Of a stretch of DNA of 64,000 bases, positions 39,106 through 47,630 are shown piece by piece. Location: the NCBI GenBank assembly GCA_016712665.1, contig JADJQP010000002.1, positions 708,501-772,500 on the forward strand. The letters run 5' to 3'. The stretch's first letter is position 1. Each line of letters starts with the position of its first letter. The stretch comes from Bacteroidota bacterium (GTDB lineage: Bacteria > Bacteroidota > Bacteroidia > Chitinophagales > Chitinophagaceae). The position numbers and the translations under genes were made by a program. Below the pieces are notes generated by a model. It had not been told where the DNA came from and did not search any database. It worked only from the letters and a program-made list of their open reading frames with translations.

Positions 39106-39298
39106 TCTTGAAATATATTTGAATTATTTTTGAAATCGGCTTACTAAATGGTTCGCTTGCATCTCTTTTCGAGTTAAACTTTTTAAACTCTGCCTTTATT
39201 TCATTTGGACTACTGACTTGCTCAACTGCATCGAAATCATGCATTTGAAACTGAAAAAGGTGCGGGAATTTTTTCAATAAACTATTTAATTCCATCAA
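39092..39298 (-). CDS. 68-residue protein; candidate RiPP precursor or accessory
   Basis: A small gene between the two maturases, overlapping the ATP-grasp stop by 17 bases and the SPASM start by 14, so translational coupling is likely. The protein is polar and starts MMELNSLLKKFPHLF, with a Lys/Glu-rich middle and a Ser/Pro/Lys C-terminal third ending FKNDAP; ATG can be 39298 or 39295. It has no GG leader-cleavage site, no microviridin-type TxKxPSD core and no family I recognise. Its place inside the operon makes it the best in-locus candidate for the modified peptide, but a coupling or binding protein is equally possible. Confidence 0.5.
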   Translation of the reverse strand: MMELNSLLKKFPHLFQFQMHDFDAVEQVSSPNEIKAEFKKFNSKRDASEPFSKPISKIIQIYFKNDAP

Positions 39299-40295
39299 TT
39301 AACTCTTTTGCTATTTGTTTTTCAATCGGATAATTGCAAGATCTAGCTAGCCAATCAAATTGGCCAATGGGATTCACCTCTAAAAAAATATATTCACCAT
39401 CCAACGTATAAATGATATCCAAAGAACCTGAACTTAACTTTAACTTTCTCATGAGCCTCTCTATCCTTTTTTCAATAACTACAGGCAATTTGAATGGAAC
39501 AGTCCTATTTGGCCTTTCAAAATCATAATGTCTAAAGTCAATTTTAGTCTTTTCGTTTTGCTGACTGAAAATGGCCATACTGTAAAATTTCCCTAAAAGG
39601 AAAAATGTTCTAATTTCAATTTTTTTTGCTACGTACTTCTGAAAACAACTAATCAGAATATTCTTACCCGAATATTTTTGAAAATCTATTTCGTTATCTA
39701 TAAGTTCGGAGGAATTAGCGCCGCAAATCCATTTACAATTATTTACGTTCAATCTAAAAACGTGAAAATTAATTGCTTTAACAATAAAAATATTTGGTTC
39801 GTATTGTTTTAGGATATTTTCAATATTATTTGAGAAGATAGTAAATGGTATTTTTAATCCGCATGACTTTGCCAATGAAAGTTGGCTTAATTTGCTAATA
39901 TCGTTATCATGGATACTATTTATTTGCTTTCTACTTTTTAGGGAATTGTGAATAAATGTTAAAATACCCTTCAGTTCTTTTCCATAATGTTCTAAGTATT
40001 GTCCATAAAACTGCATCTCATCACCATTCATTTTTTGGTAATGACCTACTGGAAGAAGGTTTATTTTCCCTCTACGATACCAGGAGGATTTCACTTTATT
40101 GAAATTTAGCTCCACATCCTTGCAAACCAATTGAATTTCCTCTTTCTCATCAAAAATTATTTCAATCTTTTCGATAATATCGCTGCCATTAATTCTTATG
40201 AACTTCGCATCATAATATAGCAGATACTTTAGCACCTGATCTGTACTTTTTTCAGACTCATCTGATATAATTAATATTTCACTATCTTGTTCCAT
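39282..40295 (-). CDS. Grasp-with-SPASM system ATP-grasp peptide maturase
   Basis: An ATP-grasp ligase of the RiPP type (related to microviridin/graspetide ligases), about 337 residues from the ATG at 40295 (MEQDSEILIISDE); a start at 40307 would add four. The C-terminal half has the family's core: EIRTFFLLGKFYSMAIFSQQ, TKIDFRHYDF, the Mg/ATP motif DGEYIFLEVNPIGQF and the closing ARSCNYPIEKQIAKELI. Such enzymes activate carboxylates with ATP to make ester or amide crosslinks in a precursor peptide. It overlaps the end of the upstream secreted-protein gene by 14 bases and the downstream 68-residue gene by 17. Confidence 0.87.
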   Translation of the reverse strand: MEQDSEILIISDESEKSTDQVLKYLLYYDAKFIRINGSDIIEKIEIIFDEKEEIQLVCKDVELNFNKVKSSWYRRGKINLLPVGHYQKMNGDEMQFYGQYLEHYGKELKGILTFIHNSLKSRKQINSIHDNDISKLSQLSLAKSCGLKIPFTIFSNNIENILKQYEPNIFIVKAINFHVFRLNVNNCKWICGANSSELIDNEIDFQKYSGKNILISCFQKYVAKKIEIRTFFLLGKFYSMAIFSQQNEKTKIDFRHYDFERPNRTVPFKLPVVIEKRIERLMRKLKLSSGSLDIIYTLDGEYIFLEVNPIGQFDWLARSCNYPIEKQIAKELIDGIK

Positions 40296-41388
40296 GGAAC
40301 CAACCAAATGACATATATAAATTATTCTTTACACCAAATTCGTATTTGGCATGGTCAATTTCATAAGATGGCAATAAATTCTCTGCCCGCATTTCATTAA
40401 TCCGTTTGGTATCGGAGATCTTCTTAGAAAACGATTCCAAACGCATATCCTCATGTACAGGAATTTCCCCTCTCATGGTATTAAATTTCAAACTAATCCA
40501 CTCTCTTGGATGCCAATAACCACTTCTTATCGCCTTATCTTTATATTTTAATAATGTTTTATAAGTTCTTGAGTTGTGAAATAACATGTTATACAGTGGG
40601 CTCATATCAAAATAACGACTCTCTGTGTTAATTGGTGCTGTTGTTCTATAATTAAGCATATAAAAGCTCACTAATTTTTTCAAATAATAATCAGTTGTAC
40701 CTCCCAATATATTACTTAGTTTATCATAATTACATCCCAAATTGCGCTCTCCTAAAAAAATTCCCTTCTGTGCTAATGAGTCAATATAGAATAAATTTTC
40801 ATCCTCTATCTTATTATACATAATTCTTTGTTCCTTATAATTTTCAGATAAACCTGGCACTCCGTCCTTAAAAAGTTGCTCTTTCACATGATTTTGCAAA
40901 ACTCGTTGAAAGATTTTCTTATCAATTCTAGATAAGAATCCCGGGAAGCATTTCACCGTATAAGCTTCTAAATCGCTCCCATTTTTTTTGATAAAATCTT
41001 CAAAAATGGTTACATACCTTCTTTGACCAGAACCCTGACTACGATAATTTAAATTGAGATATTTTAGTAGAGGTACATCAAATCCATTTGCAATTGCTTT
41101 TTTAATAAAAACCATTGCATAATCTTCTTTTTTAAAAAACAAAGCAAGCTGAAACGCTTCAATACAATCATCTACAAATACAAAATCGAATTGTTCAAAA
41201 GTGGTTTTGAAAATATTTAAACCCCGTATCGAATCACCATTGATGAATATTTCATTCTCTGCTTCAATAATTTTCTTATGATATATAGTATAATCAATCT
41301 CCGTATTCATTGTATTCTGTGCACGAAGACAATCGAAAACCAAAAGGCTAAAGAAAATAGATATCGCAAACACAAAAAATTTAGTCAT
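40282..41388 (-). CDS. Secreted 368-residue protein of unknown function, first gene of the RiPP locus
   Basis: The N-terminal signal peptide (about 1-23, MTKFFVFAISIFFSLLVF then cleaved near LRAQN) sends it to the periplasm or outside. The mature part has helical, repeat-like segments (ALFFKKEDYAMVFIKKAI) and a C-terminal block SGYWHPREWISLKF, later YEIDHAKYEFGVKNN and a GWFHGTR end. I do not recognise a named family. It leads the four-gene overlapping set, so it may act on the exported product, as a binding partner, protease-like or immunity-type protein; this is inference. Confidence 0.65.
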   Translation of the reverse strand: MTKFFVFAISIFFSLLVFDCLRAQNTMNTEIDYTIYHKKIIEAENEIFINGDSIRGLNIFKTTFEQFDFVFVDDCIEAFQLALFFKKEDYAMVFIKKAIANGFDVPLLKYLNLNYRSQGSGQRRYVTIFEDFIKKNGSDLEAYTVKCFPGFLSRIDKKIFQRVLQNHVKEQLFKDGVPGLSENYKEQRIMYNKIEDENLFYIDSLAQKGIFLGERNLGCNYDKLSNILGGTTDYYLKKLVSFYMLNYRTTAPINTESRYFDMSPLYNMLFHNSRTYKTLLKYKDKAIRSGYWHPREWISLKFNTMRGEIPVHEDMRLESFSKKISDTKRINEMRAENLLPSYEIDHAKYEFGVKNNLYMSFGWFHGTR

Positions 41389-41422
41389 AAATCAAAGGTG
41401 GTTTCCATGGTTGTTGTCGATT

Positions 41423-41430
41423 TAAAGGTA
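41423..41430 (-). promoter_or_regulatory. Possible -7 box (TACCTTTA) for the RiPP operon
   Basis: Minus-strand TACCTTTA is one base off TAnnTTTG and lies 34 bases before the ATG at 41388; a TTTA lies 20 bases upstream at the -33 position. Weak match. Confidence 0.35.
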
Positions 41431-41516
41431 AATTAATATAATTTGTGAATTAAACCTAAAAATTGATATTTGATAAAAAAAATCATTCCATTGTAAAAAT
41501 CAGTACCATATTACTT

Positions 41517-41548
41517 AAAAAAACTCCAAGTATTCAAAATCCTTGGAG
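41517..41548 (-). terminator. Rho-independent terminator with no gene before it
   Basis: On the minus strand, a 7-bp stem (CTCCAAG with CTTGGAG, 11-base loop) is followed by T7 (the A7 run 41517-41523). No minus-strand gene lies upstream within the window, since cdd at 41615 is on the plus strand. It sits between cdd and the RiPP operon start. Confidence 0.7.
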
Positions 41549-41602
41549 GTTTCGGTAGCCACGTAAGAAACAAATTTGATGTAGAAAAAATCAAAAAACC
41601 AT

Positions 41603-41610
41603 TACATTTG
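41603..41610 (+). promoter_or_regulatory. -7 promoter box (TACATTTG) for cdd
   Basis: A perfect TAnnTTTG match ending only 4 bases before the cdd ATG at 41615, implying a leaderless or near-leaderless transcript. Confidence 0.6.
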
Positions 41611-41614
41611 TGCA

Positions 41615-42094
41615 ATGCCCACTCATCAATTTACCTATACCGAATTGACTTCTGATAAAGAACTAGACAGCCCCTATTTTGATTTACTGTCTGAGGCAAA
41701 AAGGATTACTGAAAATGCCTATGCGCCATACTCAAACTTCAAGGTCGGCTGTGCGGTATTACTGCAAAACGGGATCGTTGTGCCGGGTGTCAATGTAGAA
41801 AATGCCTCCTATCCTGTTGGGATATGCGCCGAAAGAAGTGCCCTATCTGCGGCTCTTTCTGCCTACCCGAGCGAAAAAATTAGGGCCATTGCCATTACCT
41901 ACCAATCGCCCAAGGGAGATAATAATACGCCTGCTTTCCCTTGTGGAATGTGCCGACAATTTATTTTGGAATGTGAATATAAAAATATGCAGCCCATCCC
42001 TTTAATCCTTGGAGCCTCCACCGGCATCGTGTACCTAATCGAAACAGCACAACACCTTTTGCCATTTGGATTTGGACCAAACGATTTAAAATAA
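41615..42094 (+). CDS. cdd: Cytidine deaminase
   Basis: Cdd deaminates (deoxy)cytidine to (deoxy)uridine in pyrimidine salvage. The 159-residue protein carries the zinc and catalytic motifs CAERSALSAA and PCGMCRQF, plus the substrate segment APYSNFKVGCAVL and NVENASYPVG. Length is close to the family's usual size with an N-terminal extension. The ATG at 41615 is fixed by the promoter box just upstream. Purine nucleoside phosphorylase follows after 44 bases on the same strand, a nucleoside-salvage pair. Confidence 0.95.
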   Translation: MPTHQFTYTELTSDKELDSPYFDLLSEAKRITENAYAPYSNFKVGCAVLLQNGIVVPGVNVENASYPVGICAERSALSAALSAYPSEKIRAIAITYQSPKGDNNTPAFPCGMCRQFILECEYKNMQPIPLILGASTGIVYLIETAQHLLPFGFGPNDLK

Positions 42095-42138
42095 TACAAT
42101 CCCTTTCATTCTTACTAAAAACGAATAATATTTCTATC

Positions 42139-42963
42139 ATGCAAAATTTAGATTCCCAAAAATTATCAGAAACCTTGGCCTTCATCCAGTCAAAAACCAG
42201 TATACGGCCTTTTGCAGGTATCATACTAGGCAGTGGATTGGGTGGCCTGGTAGAGGCATTGGATATATCCCTAAGTCTGTCGTATGAAGAAATACCCCAC
42301 TTTCCGGTAAGTACTGTAAAAGGGCATGGCGGTAAACTGCTTTTTGGAACACTCAATGGGAAGCAGGTTGTGATGCTTAGCGGCAGATTTCATTATTACG
42401 AAGGCTATACCATGCAGGAAACCACCTTTCCGGTTAGAGTGATGCATGCATTAGGTGCTGAGTTGCTAATGGTTTCGAACGCAGCCGGCGGCATGCATCC
42501 TGAATTTCATGTGGGAGACCTGATGATTATTAACGACCATATCAATCTTTTTCCAGAGCATCCTTTAAGAGGCAAAAATGATGAAAAGTATGGTCCTCGT
42601 TTTCCTGATATGACAGAACCCTATCAACTTAATTTGGTGAAGCAAGCCAAGCAAATTGCTGAAAACAATTCTATTAAATTGTTTGAAGGGGTGTATATTG
42701 GATTGCAAGGGCCGACCTTTGAAACCAAAGCCGAATACAAATGGCTACACGTCATAGGCGGTGATGCAGTAGGAATGAGTACGGTACCCGAAGTAATCGT
42801 GGCCATACATTGTGGAATGAAGGTATTTGGAATGAGTGTGATAACCGATTTGGGCATCCGCGAAGAGATGAACACCATCACCCACGAAGAGGTACTGGAA
42901 GCTGCAAATGCCGCCGCTCCTAAAATGGCATTTATCTTTAAGGAATTATTAGGACAACTATAA
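42139..42963 (+). CDS. punA: Purine-nucleoside phosphorylase
   Basis: This enzyme splits purine nucleosides with phosphate to base and ribose-1-phosphate. The 274-residue protein has IILGSGLGGLVE (phosphate site), GHGGKLLFGTL, SGRFHYYEGY, SNAAGGMHPEFHVGDLMIINDHIN, and TFETKAEY followed by GGDAVGMSTVPEVIVA, all type I PNP marks. It is 44 bases after cdd and likely shares its transcript. The symbol punA is by similarity. Confidence 0.93.
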   Translation: MQNLDSQKLSETLAFIQSKTSIRPFAGIILGSGLGGLVEALDISLSLSYEEIPHFPVSTVKGHGGKLLFGTLNGKQVVMLSGRFHYYEGYTMQETTFPVRVMHALGAELLMVSNAAGGMHPEFHVGDLMIINDHINLFPEHPLRGKNDEKYGPRFPDMTEPYQLNLVKQAKQIAENNSIKLFEGVYIGLQGPTFETKAEYKWLHVIGGDAVGMSTVPEVIVAIHCGMKVFGMSVITDLGIREEMNTITHEEVLEAANAAAPKMAFIFKELLGQL

Positions 42964-42996
42964 GCAAGTCGGCACTAATTTTGAAACTTCTAATAT

Positions 42997-44987
42997 TTGA
43001 TCTCATTGCCCATTCATTTTCCATCCCGTAAAATACATTTCATACTATTCGCAGTCCTTTTTGTGGGAGCGGCTTCCCCAATGTATGCACAATTATTTTC
43101 GAATGGCACTGCAAATAATGGAAATATCAGCACTCAAAAACTCATTTCAGACAGTAGCAGAAAAAAACAAAACAATACCGACGACAAAGTAATAATTAGC
43201 TACTTCAGCATCTCAGATTCTACAAAAAGAGCCTTGGATAGCAGTATCACAACCATTCATAGAAATCCTCTACTTCCTTCATTTCATACCGACCTTGGCA
43301 ATACCGGATCGGCGTCGCAATCCCTGCTGTTGTCACCCGATATGAGCCCGTCGATGCAATTAGGACTTCCGGCCATTCAGCCCCTTTTATTTAAATGGAA
43401 TCAGGTAAAATTCTACAATACCACCAGACCCTATACCAGCATTTACTATAGAAATGGCACAAAGGCCGATCAAATAATCACCCTCTTTCATACGCAAAAT
43501 ATCACTCCGGGTTGGAATGTAAGTGCAGACTATCGCAAAATAAATTCTCCCGGTTTTTATAAACTGCAAAAAACAAACCACGACAACTTTACACTTGCGT
43601 CCAATTATTTATCACCCAATCGTCGTTATAGAATCCAATCCGCCTTTTGTATAATAAAATACAACAAGACGAAAATGGCGGTATCGATTCATATGATTAT
43701 CTATATTCTGCAGCGTATAACGATAAAAGACTAGTGCCGGTTTATTATGAAAATGCTACTACCAGTCGTTCCTCTGTCACCAACTACTTTCGCAATGGCT
43801 CTTTTCAATTTCAGCAGCAATACTATTTTGGAAAAAAGGATAGCGTATTGAATATTGACAGTACGGAAAAAGAATACCGTTTTACACCTGTCTTTTATCT
43901 AAAACATTTGTTGTACACACAACACAACTATTATCGGTATAAAGATGTGGCGCCAGATTCCATCGACTATCAATCTTTTTTGCAAAATGATTTTGTCTTT
44001 GGGGATTCTCTTTTTTCGAAAAATTTTCATACCCAAATCGGCAATGCCTTTTCGGTAAACGGCGATATTCGTTTTCGTGAAAAAGTAATGCAGGCAGAAA
44101 TAGGATATGGCATTGAAATCGAACATATCAAAAATATGAATCTAAACAGACAGTTCTACAATAATTTTGTTTTTGCGAATATAAAAAAGCCGCGACAAAG
44201 TGAAAGCGAGTGGTTATATGACGCACATATTAAATTGTATTTTACAGGCAATGCAATAGGCAATTTTCTGATACAGGCTGAAGCAGGTCGTAGTATGGGA
44301 GATAAAACCGGCACCGCTATCGTGGGCTTTCGTCAGTGTCTTCAAACAGCACCCTATTTGTTGAGCCAATATGCCACCAATTATTTTGAACAAAAAATCG
44401 AATTCGGAAAACAGAGTATCAGTCACCTCTACATAGCGTACCAAAATACCAATTACCATACCTCCATCAAATTAAACTACTATTTGCTCGGGAATTATCT
44501 GTATCGAGACAGCTCCTTAAAGACCCTGCAATATGGATCGGTATTACCCATTACCCAACTTGAATTGAATAAGACCTTTCAATACAAAACCATTGTGTTG
44601 GATAATCAAATTTTACTGCAAATTAGTAAAGCTGCAGCCCCTATCCAACTTCCTCTGTGGAGTTCGGTGCACCGCATCGCGTATCAAAATAAAATACTGA
44701 AACGCAAACTTCTTATGGCAACGGGAGTTGAGTTGCGATATAACACACCGTACTTTGCCAATAATTATGCACCCATGTATTTCAGCTTTGTAACGCAATA
44801 TCAAAATAAGATTCGCAACATTCCTGAACTTTCCTACTTTTTTAATTTCAAGGTAAAACGCTTTCGGGCGGCTGTTGCCTTTGACCAATTACAGCAAATC
44901 TTTACAAGAAACAATATCAATTTTCCGACGTACGCAGCACAAAACTTCGCGATTCGCTTTGCCCTTCAATGGGCCTTTGTAAATTAA
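42997..44987 (+). CDS. Putative porin (Bacteroidota porin family), one-base frameshift
   Basis: A secreted/outer-membrane barrel protein of the Bacteroidota putative-porin type: signal peptide (IHFILFAVLFVGAASPMYAQ), then a long beta-strand-rich sequence with many aromatic-ending strands. The frame breaks at the T4 run 43645-43648; one more T turns the end of the first frame into FLYNKIQQDENGGIDSYDYL and gives about 663 residues. No ATG precedes the signal peptide; TTG at 42997 (or 43006) is used, so the start is uncertain. It follows PNP by 33 bases. Confidence 0.78.
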
Positions 44988-45007
44988 TACATTCGTAAAA
45001 TAAAGGC

Positions 45008-46084
45008 TTAGCGCGAATACCTACGAAAAATAAATAAAGCCAAAAAGCTAAACAAAATATTGGGAATCCATACCGCTATTAAGGGATGTAAATTTCCTTT
45101 GATGGCAAATGTAGTGGAAAATTGCATCATAAAAATATAAATAGCACTAATCATAAGCCCAACAGCCAAATGAATACCACTGCCACCTCTCACTTTTCGA
45201 GAAGCAATACAAGCCCCGATAATAGAAAGTACAAAAGCAGAAAATGGCGAAGCGGTGCGTCGATGATATTCAATAAGATACTCACTTAAAGATTGACTTC
45301 CTTTTTGTTGCTCCTTTTTGATAAAGGCATTCAATTCGGGTGTGGTCATCATTTGTTTGGCTTCGCGCTTCTCAATCAAATCTGCCGGCTTAAAGGCAAA
45401 CGTCCGAAGCCGTTCAAAATCTGTCGATAAGGTTTCATGAATGCCATTTAAATTTCGAAACACCGCATCATGCAATTTCCATTTTTTTCGAACACTATCG
45501 TAACTGCATCTGTCTGCACTGATTTTCTCTATCACCTCATTTCCTTTCAATTTCTCATAACTGAATCGATAGCCAATTTTCGATTCGGGATTATAGCTTT
45601 GCATATAAATATATTCATTGCTGCTGATACGAATATGAAAATTATCATCGGTACTATAATTCTTTTCCCATAAATATTTCTCTTCAAATTTCAAGCGGCC
45701 TTTATTAGCTTTTGGAATCACATAGTGATTGGCAAAAAGCAAGACCGCCGAAATAATGGCCGATCCAACGATATAGGGCCGAAGCATCCTTTTAAAAGTC
45801 ATCCCACTGCTGAGTACGGCAATTAATTCAGACCGATTGGCCATTCGGGATGTAAAAAAAATAACAGCCACAAAAATAAAAATGGGAAAAAGAAGGGCGA
45901 GGATATAGGGTATAAAATTTCGGAAGTATAATAAAATCTGAAAAAAGGGAACCTTACGATCTACAAAGTCATTAATTTTTTCGGTAAAATCAATCACGAT
46001 GGCAATAACAGAAAAGGCCGCGAGTAAAAACACAAAGGTGCCTAAAAAGTTTTTTAAAATGTATTTGTCAATTTTATTGAGCAT
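45008..46084 (-). CDS. LptF/LptG-family permease
   Basis: A 358-residue inner-membrane protein with about six helices: a first helix in NFLGTFVFLLAAFSVIAIVI, the conserved FTSRMANRSELIAVLSSGMTFKRML coupling region near residue 80, a periplasmic beta-domain in the middle, and three closing helices (SAFVLSIIGACIASRKV, VGLMISAIYIFMMQ and LHPLIAVWIPNILFSFLALFIF). LptF/G form the permease of the lipopolysaccharide export machine with LptB. Which of the two it is cannot be decided. It is convergent with the porin gene and 32 bases downstream of miaA in transcription order. Confidence 0.92.
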   Translation of the reverse strand: MLNKIDKYILKNFLGTFVFLLAAFSVIAIVIDFTEKINDFVDRKVPFFQILLYFRNFIPYILALLFPIFIFVAVIFFTSRMANRSELIAVLSSGMTFKRMLRPYIVGSAIISAVLLFANHYVIPKANKGRLKFEEKYLWEKNYSTDDNFHIRISSNEYIYMQSYNPESKIGYRFSYEKLKGNEVIEKISADRCSYDSVRKKWKLHDAVFRNLNGIHETLSTDFERLRTFAFKPADLIEKREAKQMMTTPELNAFIKKEQQKGSQSLSEYLIEYHRRTASPFSAFVLSIIGACIASRKVRGGSGIHLAVGLMISAIYIFMMQFSTTFAIKGNLHPLIAVWIPNILFSFLALFIFRRYSR

Positions 46085-46116
46085 AACTAGGTTGCAAACC
46101 TACAGAAATAAATGGT

Positions 46117-47004
46117 TTAAGTTTTTAGTGCTTTGATAATGTTTTCATAATCTGGTGCTATTAGCTGAAAATCGCTCTGATGCCTAAACCAAGTTATTTG
46201 CCGTTTGGCATAGTTTCGGGTATGTTGCTTGATTTTTGATACAGCTTCGGCTAAGGTATAGGTACCCTGTAAATGGGCAAACAACTCTGCATACCCAACG
46301 GTCTGCAAGGCCCTCAGGTGCTTTTGGCCAACTAATGAAACCACTTCCTCTAAGAGGCCTGCTGTCATCATTTCATCTACTCTCGTATTAATTTTTTCAT
46401 ATAAATCTTCACGAGGTAAATCAATCGCAAAATATTGGATAGCGAAGTTTCTACGTTTACCCGTATGTTTTCGAAAGGATCGTATAGACTGTCCGGTAGA
46501 TCGAATAAAAATTAACGCTCGTAGCAGCCGATTCGGATTCATATTTTCACTGCTTTCAAAAAATGCCTTATCGCTTTGTTTGACTTCATTCTGCAACCAC
46601 TCTAATCCCAATGTTTCATAGTGCGTTAGAATTTCTTGCTCTATTACTCTATTTACAGCAGGCATTTCATCAATACCTTCACATAAAGCCTTAATATACA
46701 ATCCGGTACCTCCCACGCAAATGGCATAGTCATTCTTTTCAAAAATACCTCTTAAAATCTCTAAGCCATACCTTTCATACACGCCTGCAGACACATCTTC
46801 TTCGATGGAGTGACTATTGATAAAATGATGAGGCACTTCCTGCAATTGTTGCTGGGTTGGTTTGGCAACGCCAATATTCAATTCACGATAACATTGTCTA
46901 CTATCAGCCGATAAAATTTCTGTATGAAAATGCTTTGCCAATTGAATGGAAACAGCCGTTTTGCCACTTGCTGTAGCACCTCCTATCACAATAAGTGTTT
47001 TCAA
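46117..47004 (-). CDS. miaA: tRNA dimethylallyltransferase
   Basis: MiaA adds a dimethylallyl group to A37 of tRNAs reading UNN codons. The 295-residue protein has the P-loop GATASGKT (residues 9-16), ILSADSRQCYRELNIGVAKP, HHFINSHSIEEDVSAG, CVGGTGLYIKALCEG, NPNRLLRALIFIRSTG and the C-terminal RNYAKRQITWFRHQ. Length and order of motifs are normal. It lies with the pRiA4b ORF-3-like gene and cca on one strand with 24 and 29 base gaps, a set that includes two tRNA-processing enzymes. Confidence 0.96.
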   Translation of the reverse strand: MKTLIVIGGATASGKTAVSIQLAKHFHTEILSADSRQCYRELNIGVAKPTQQQLQEVPHHFINSHSIEEDVSAGVYERYGLEILRGIFEKNDYAICVGGTGLYIKALCEGIDEMPAVNRVIEQEILTHYETLGLEWLQNEVKQSDKAFFESSENMNPNRLLRALIFIRSTGQSIRSFRKHTGKRRNFAIQYFAIDLPREDLYEKINTRVDEMMTAGLLEEVVSLVGQKHLRALQTVGYAELFAHLQGTYTLAEAVSKIKQHTRNYAKRQITWFRHQSDFQLIAPDYENIIKALKT

Positions 47005-47028
47005 TAATACCCTTGCGTTTAAAAAAAA

Positions 47029-47601
47029 TTAAACCTCCTCTCCAAATCCACCGGACTCTTCGGCTCCTTCTTCTCCAAATCCATCCAATCCGACTTCATC
47101 TTCCCCTTCATCGCCAAAACCCTCCGTATTGTTTAAGTCATATTTCTCCACTATTTCGGCAACAGCATCTTTTTCTGTAGCCATACTAATAAAGTTAACA
47201 GGCGATATGCCCTCGCTCTTAATACATTTCGGGTAGTTGATCAAATCAGAATCAAAAGGACTAATCGAAATAATTTCAATTAAGAAAGTCCAAGCCCTTG
47301 GGTGCACGCATTCATAAATAAATTTTTGGTCCGGATCTGTAATCAATGCACCAACGGGAGTCTTCTTCATACTGAGTTCCGGAGCCCCTCTCAAATTTTT
47401 TTCAACTACAGATGATAAGGTAATCCCCTTCATTCGTTTATCGTCAATCAAATAAAAAAGGCCTTCCATATTTTCAGGAAATTGCAAGGCAAACTTTATG
47501 CAGGTATGAAATTCATAAAAGGACTGACTGGATACCAATACAATATTTCGATAGGTGGCATCATCTTCTTCCCAGCTTACTTTAAATTTTATCAGTGGCA
47601 T
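47029..47601 (-). CDS. Plasmid pRiA4b ORF-3-like family protein
   Basis: A 190-residue protein whose first ~140 residues resemble the pRiA4b ORF-3/IS1096 TnpR-passenger family (YRNIVLVSSQSFYEFHTCIKFALQF and EYDPRAWTFLIEI-like HPRAWTFLIEIISISPF), a family of unknown biochemical role that occurs widely on chromosomes. It ends in a strongly acidic, Gly/Glu-rich tail of about 35 residues. No transposase, inverted repeats or other mobile-element sign is nearby, so the family name does not imply mobility. It lies between miaA and cca on the same strand. Confidence 0.72.
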   Translation of the reverse strand: MPLIKFKVSWEEDDATYRNIVLVSSQSFYEFHTCIKFALQFPENMEGLFYLIDDKRMKGITLSSVVEKNLRGAPELSMKKTPVGALITDPDQKFIYECVHPRAWTFLIEIISISPFDSDLINYPKCIKSEGISPVNFISMATEKDAVAEIVEKYDLNNTEGFGDEGEDEVGLDGFGEEGAEESGGFGEEV

Positions 47602-47630
47602 GCTTGCATTTTATAGGTTTCGCAAACATA

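Noticed and set aside
41548..41614. Short minus-strand frame (VATETSKDFEYLEFF end) before the terminator
   Set aside because: No start codon for more than a 15-residue peptide; only a GTG in mid-frame. Not annotated.
47029..47601. Mobile element suggested by the IS1096/pRiA4b family name
   Set aside because: No transposase, inverted repeats or target duplications; flanked by chromosomal tRNA-modification genes.
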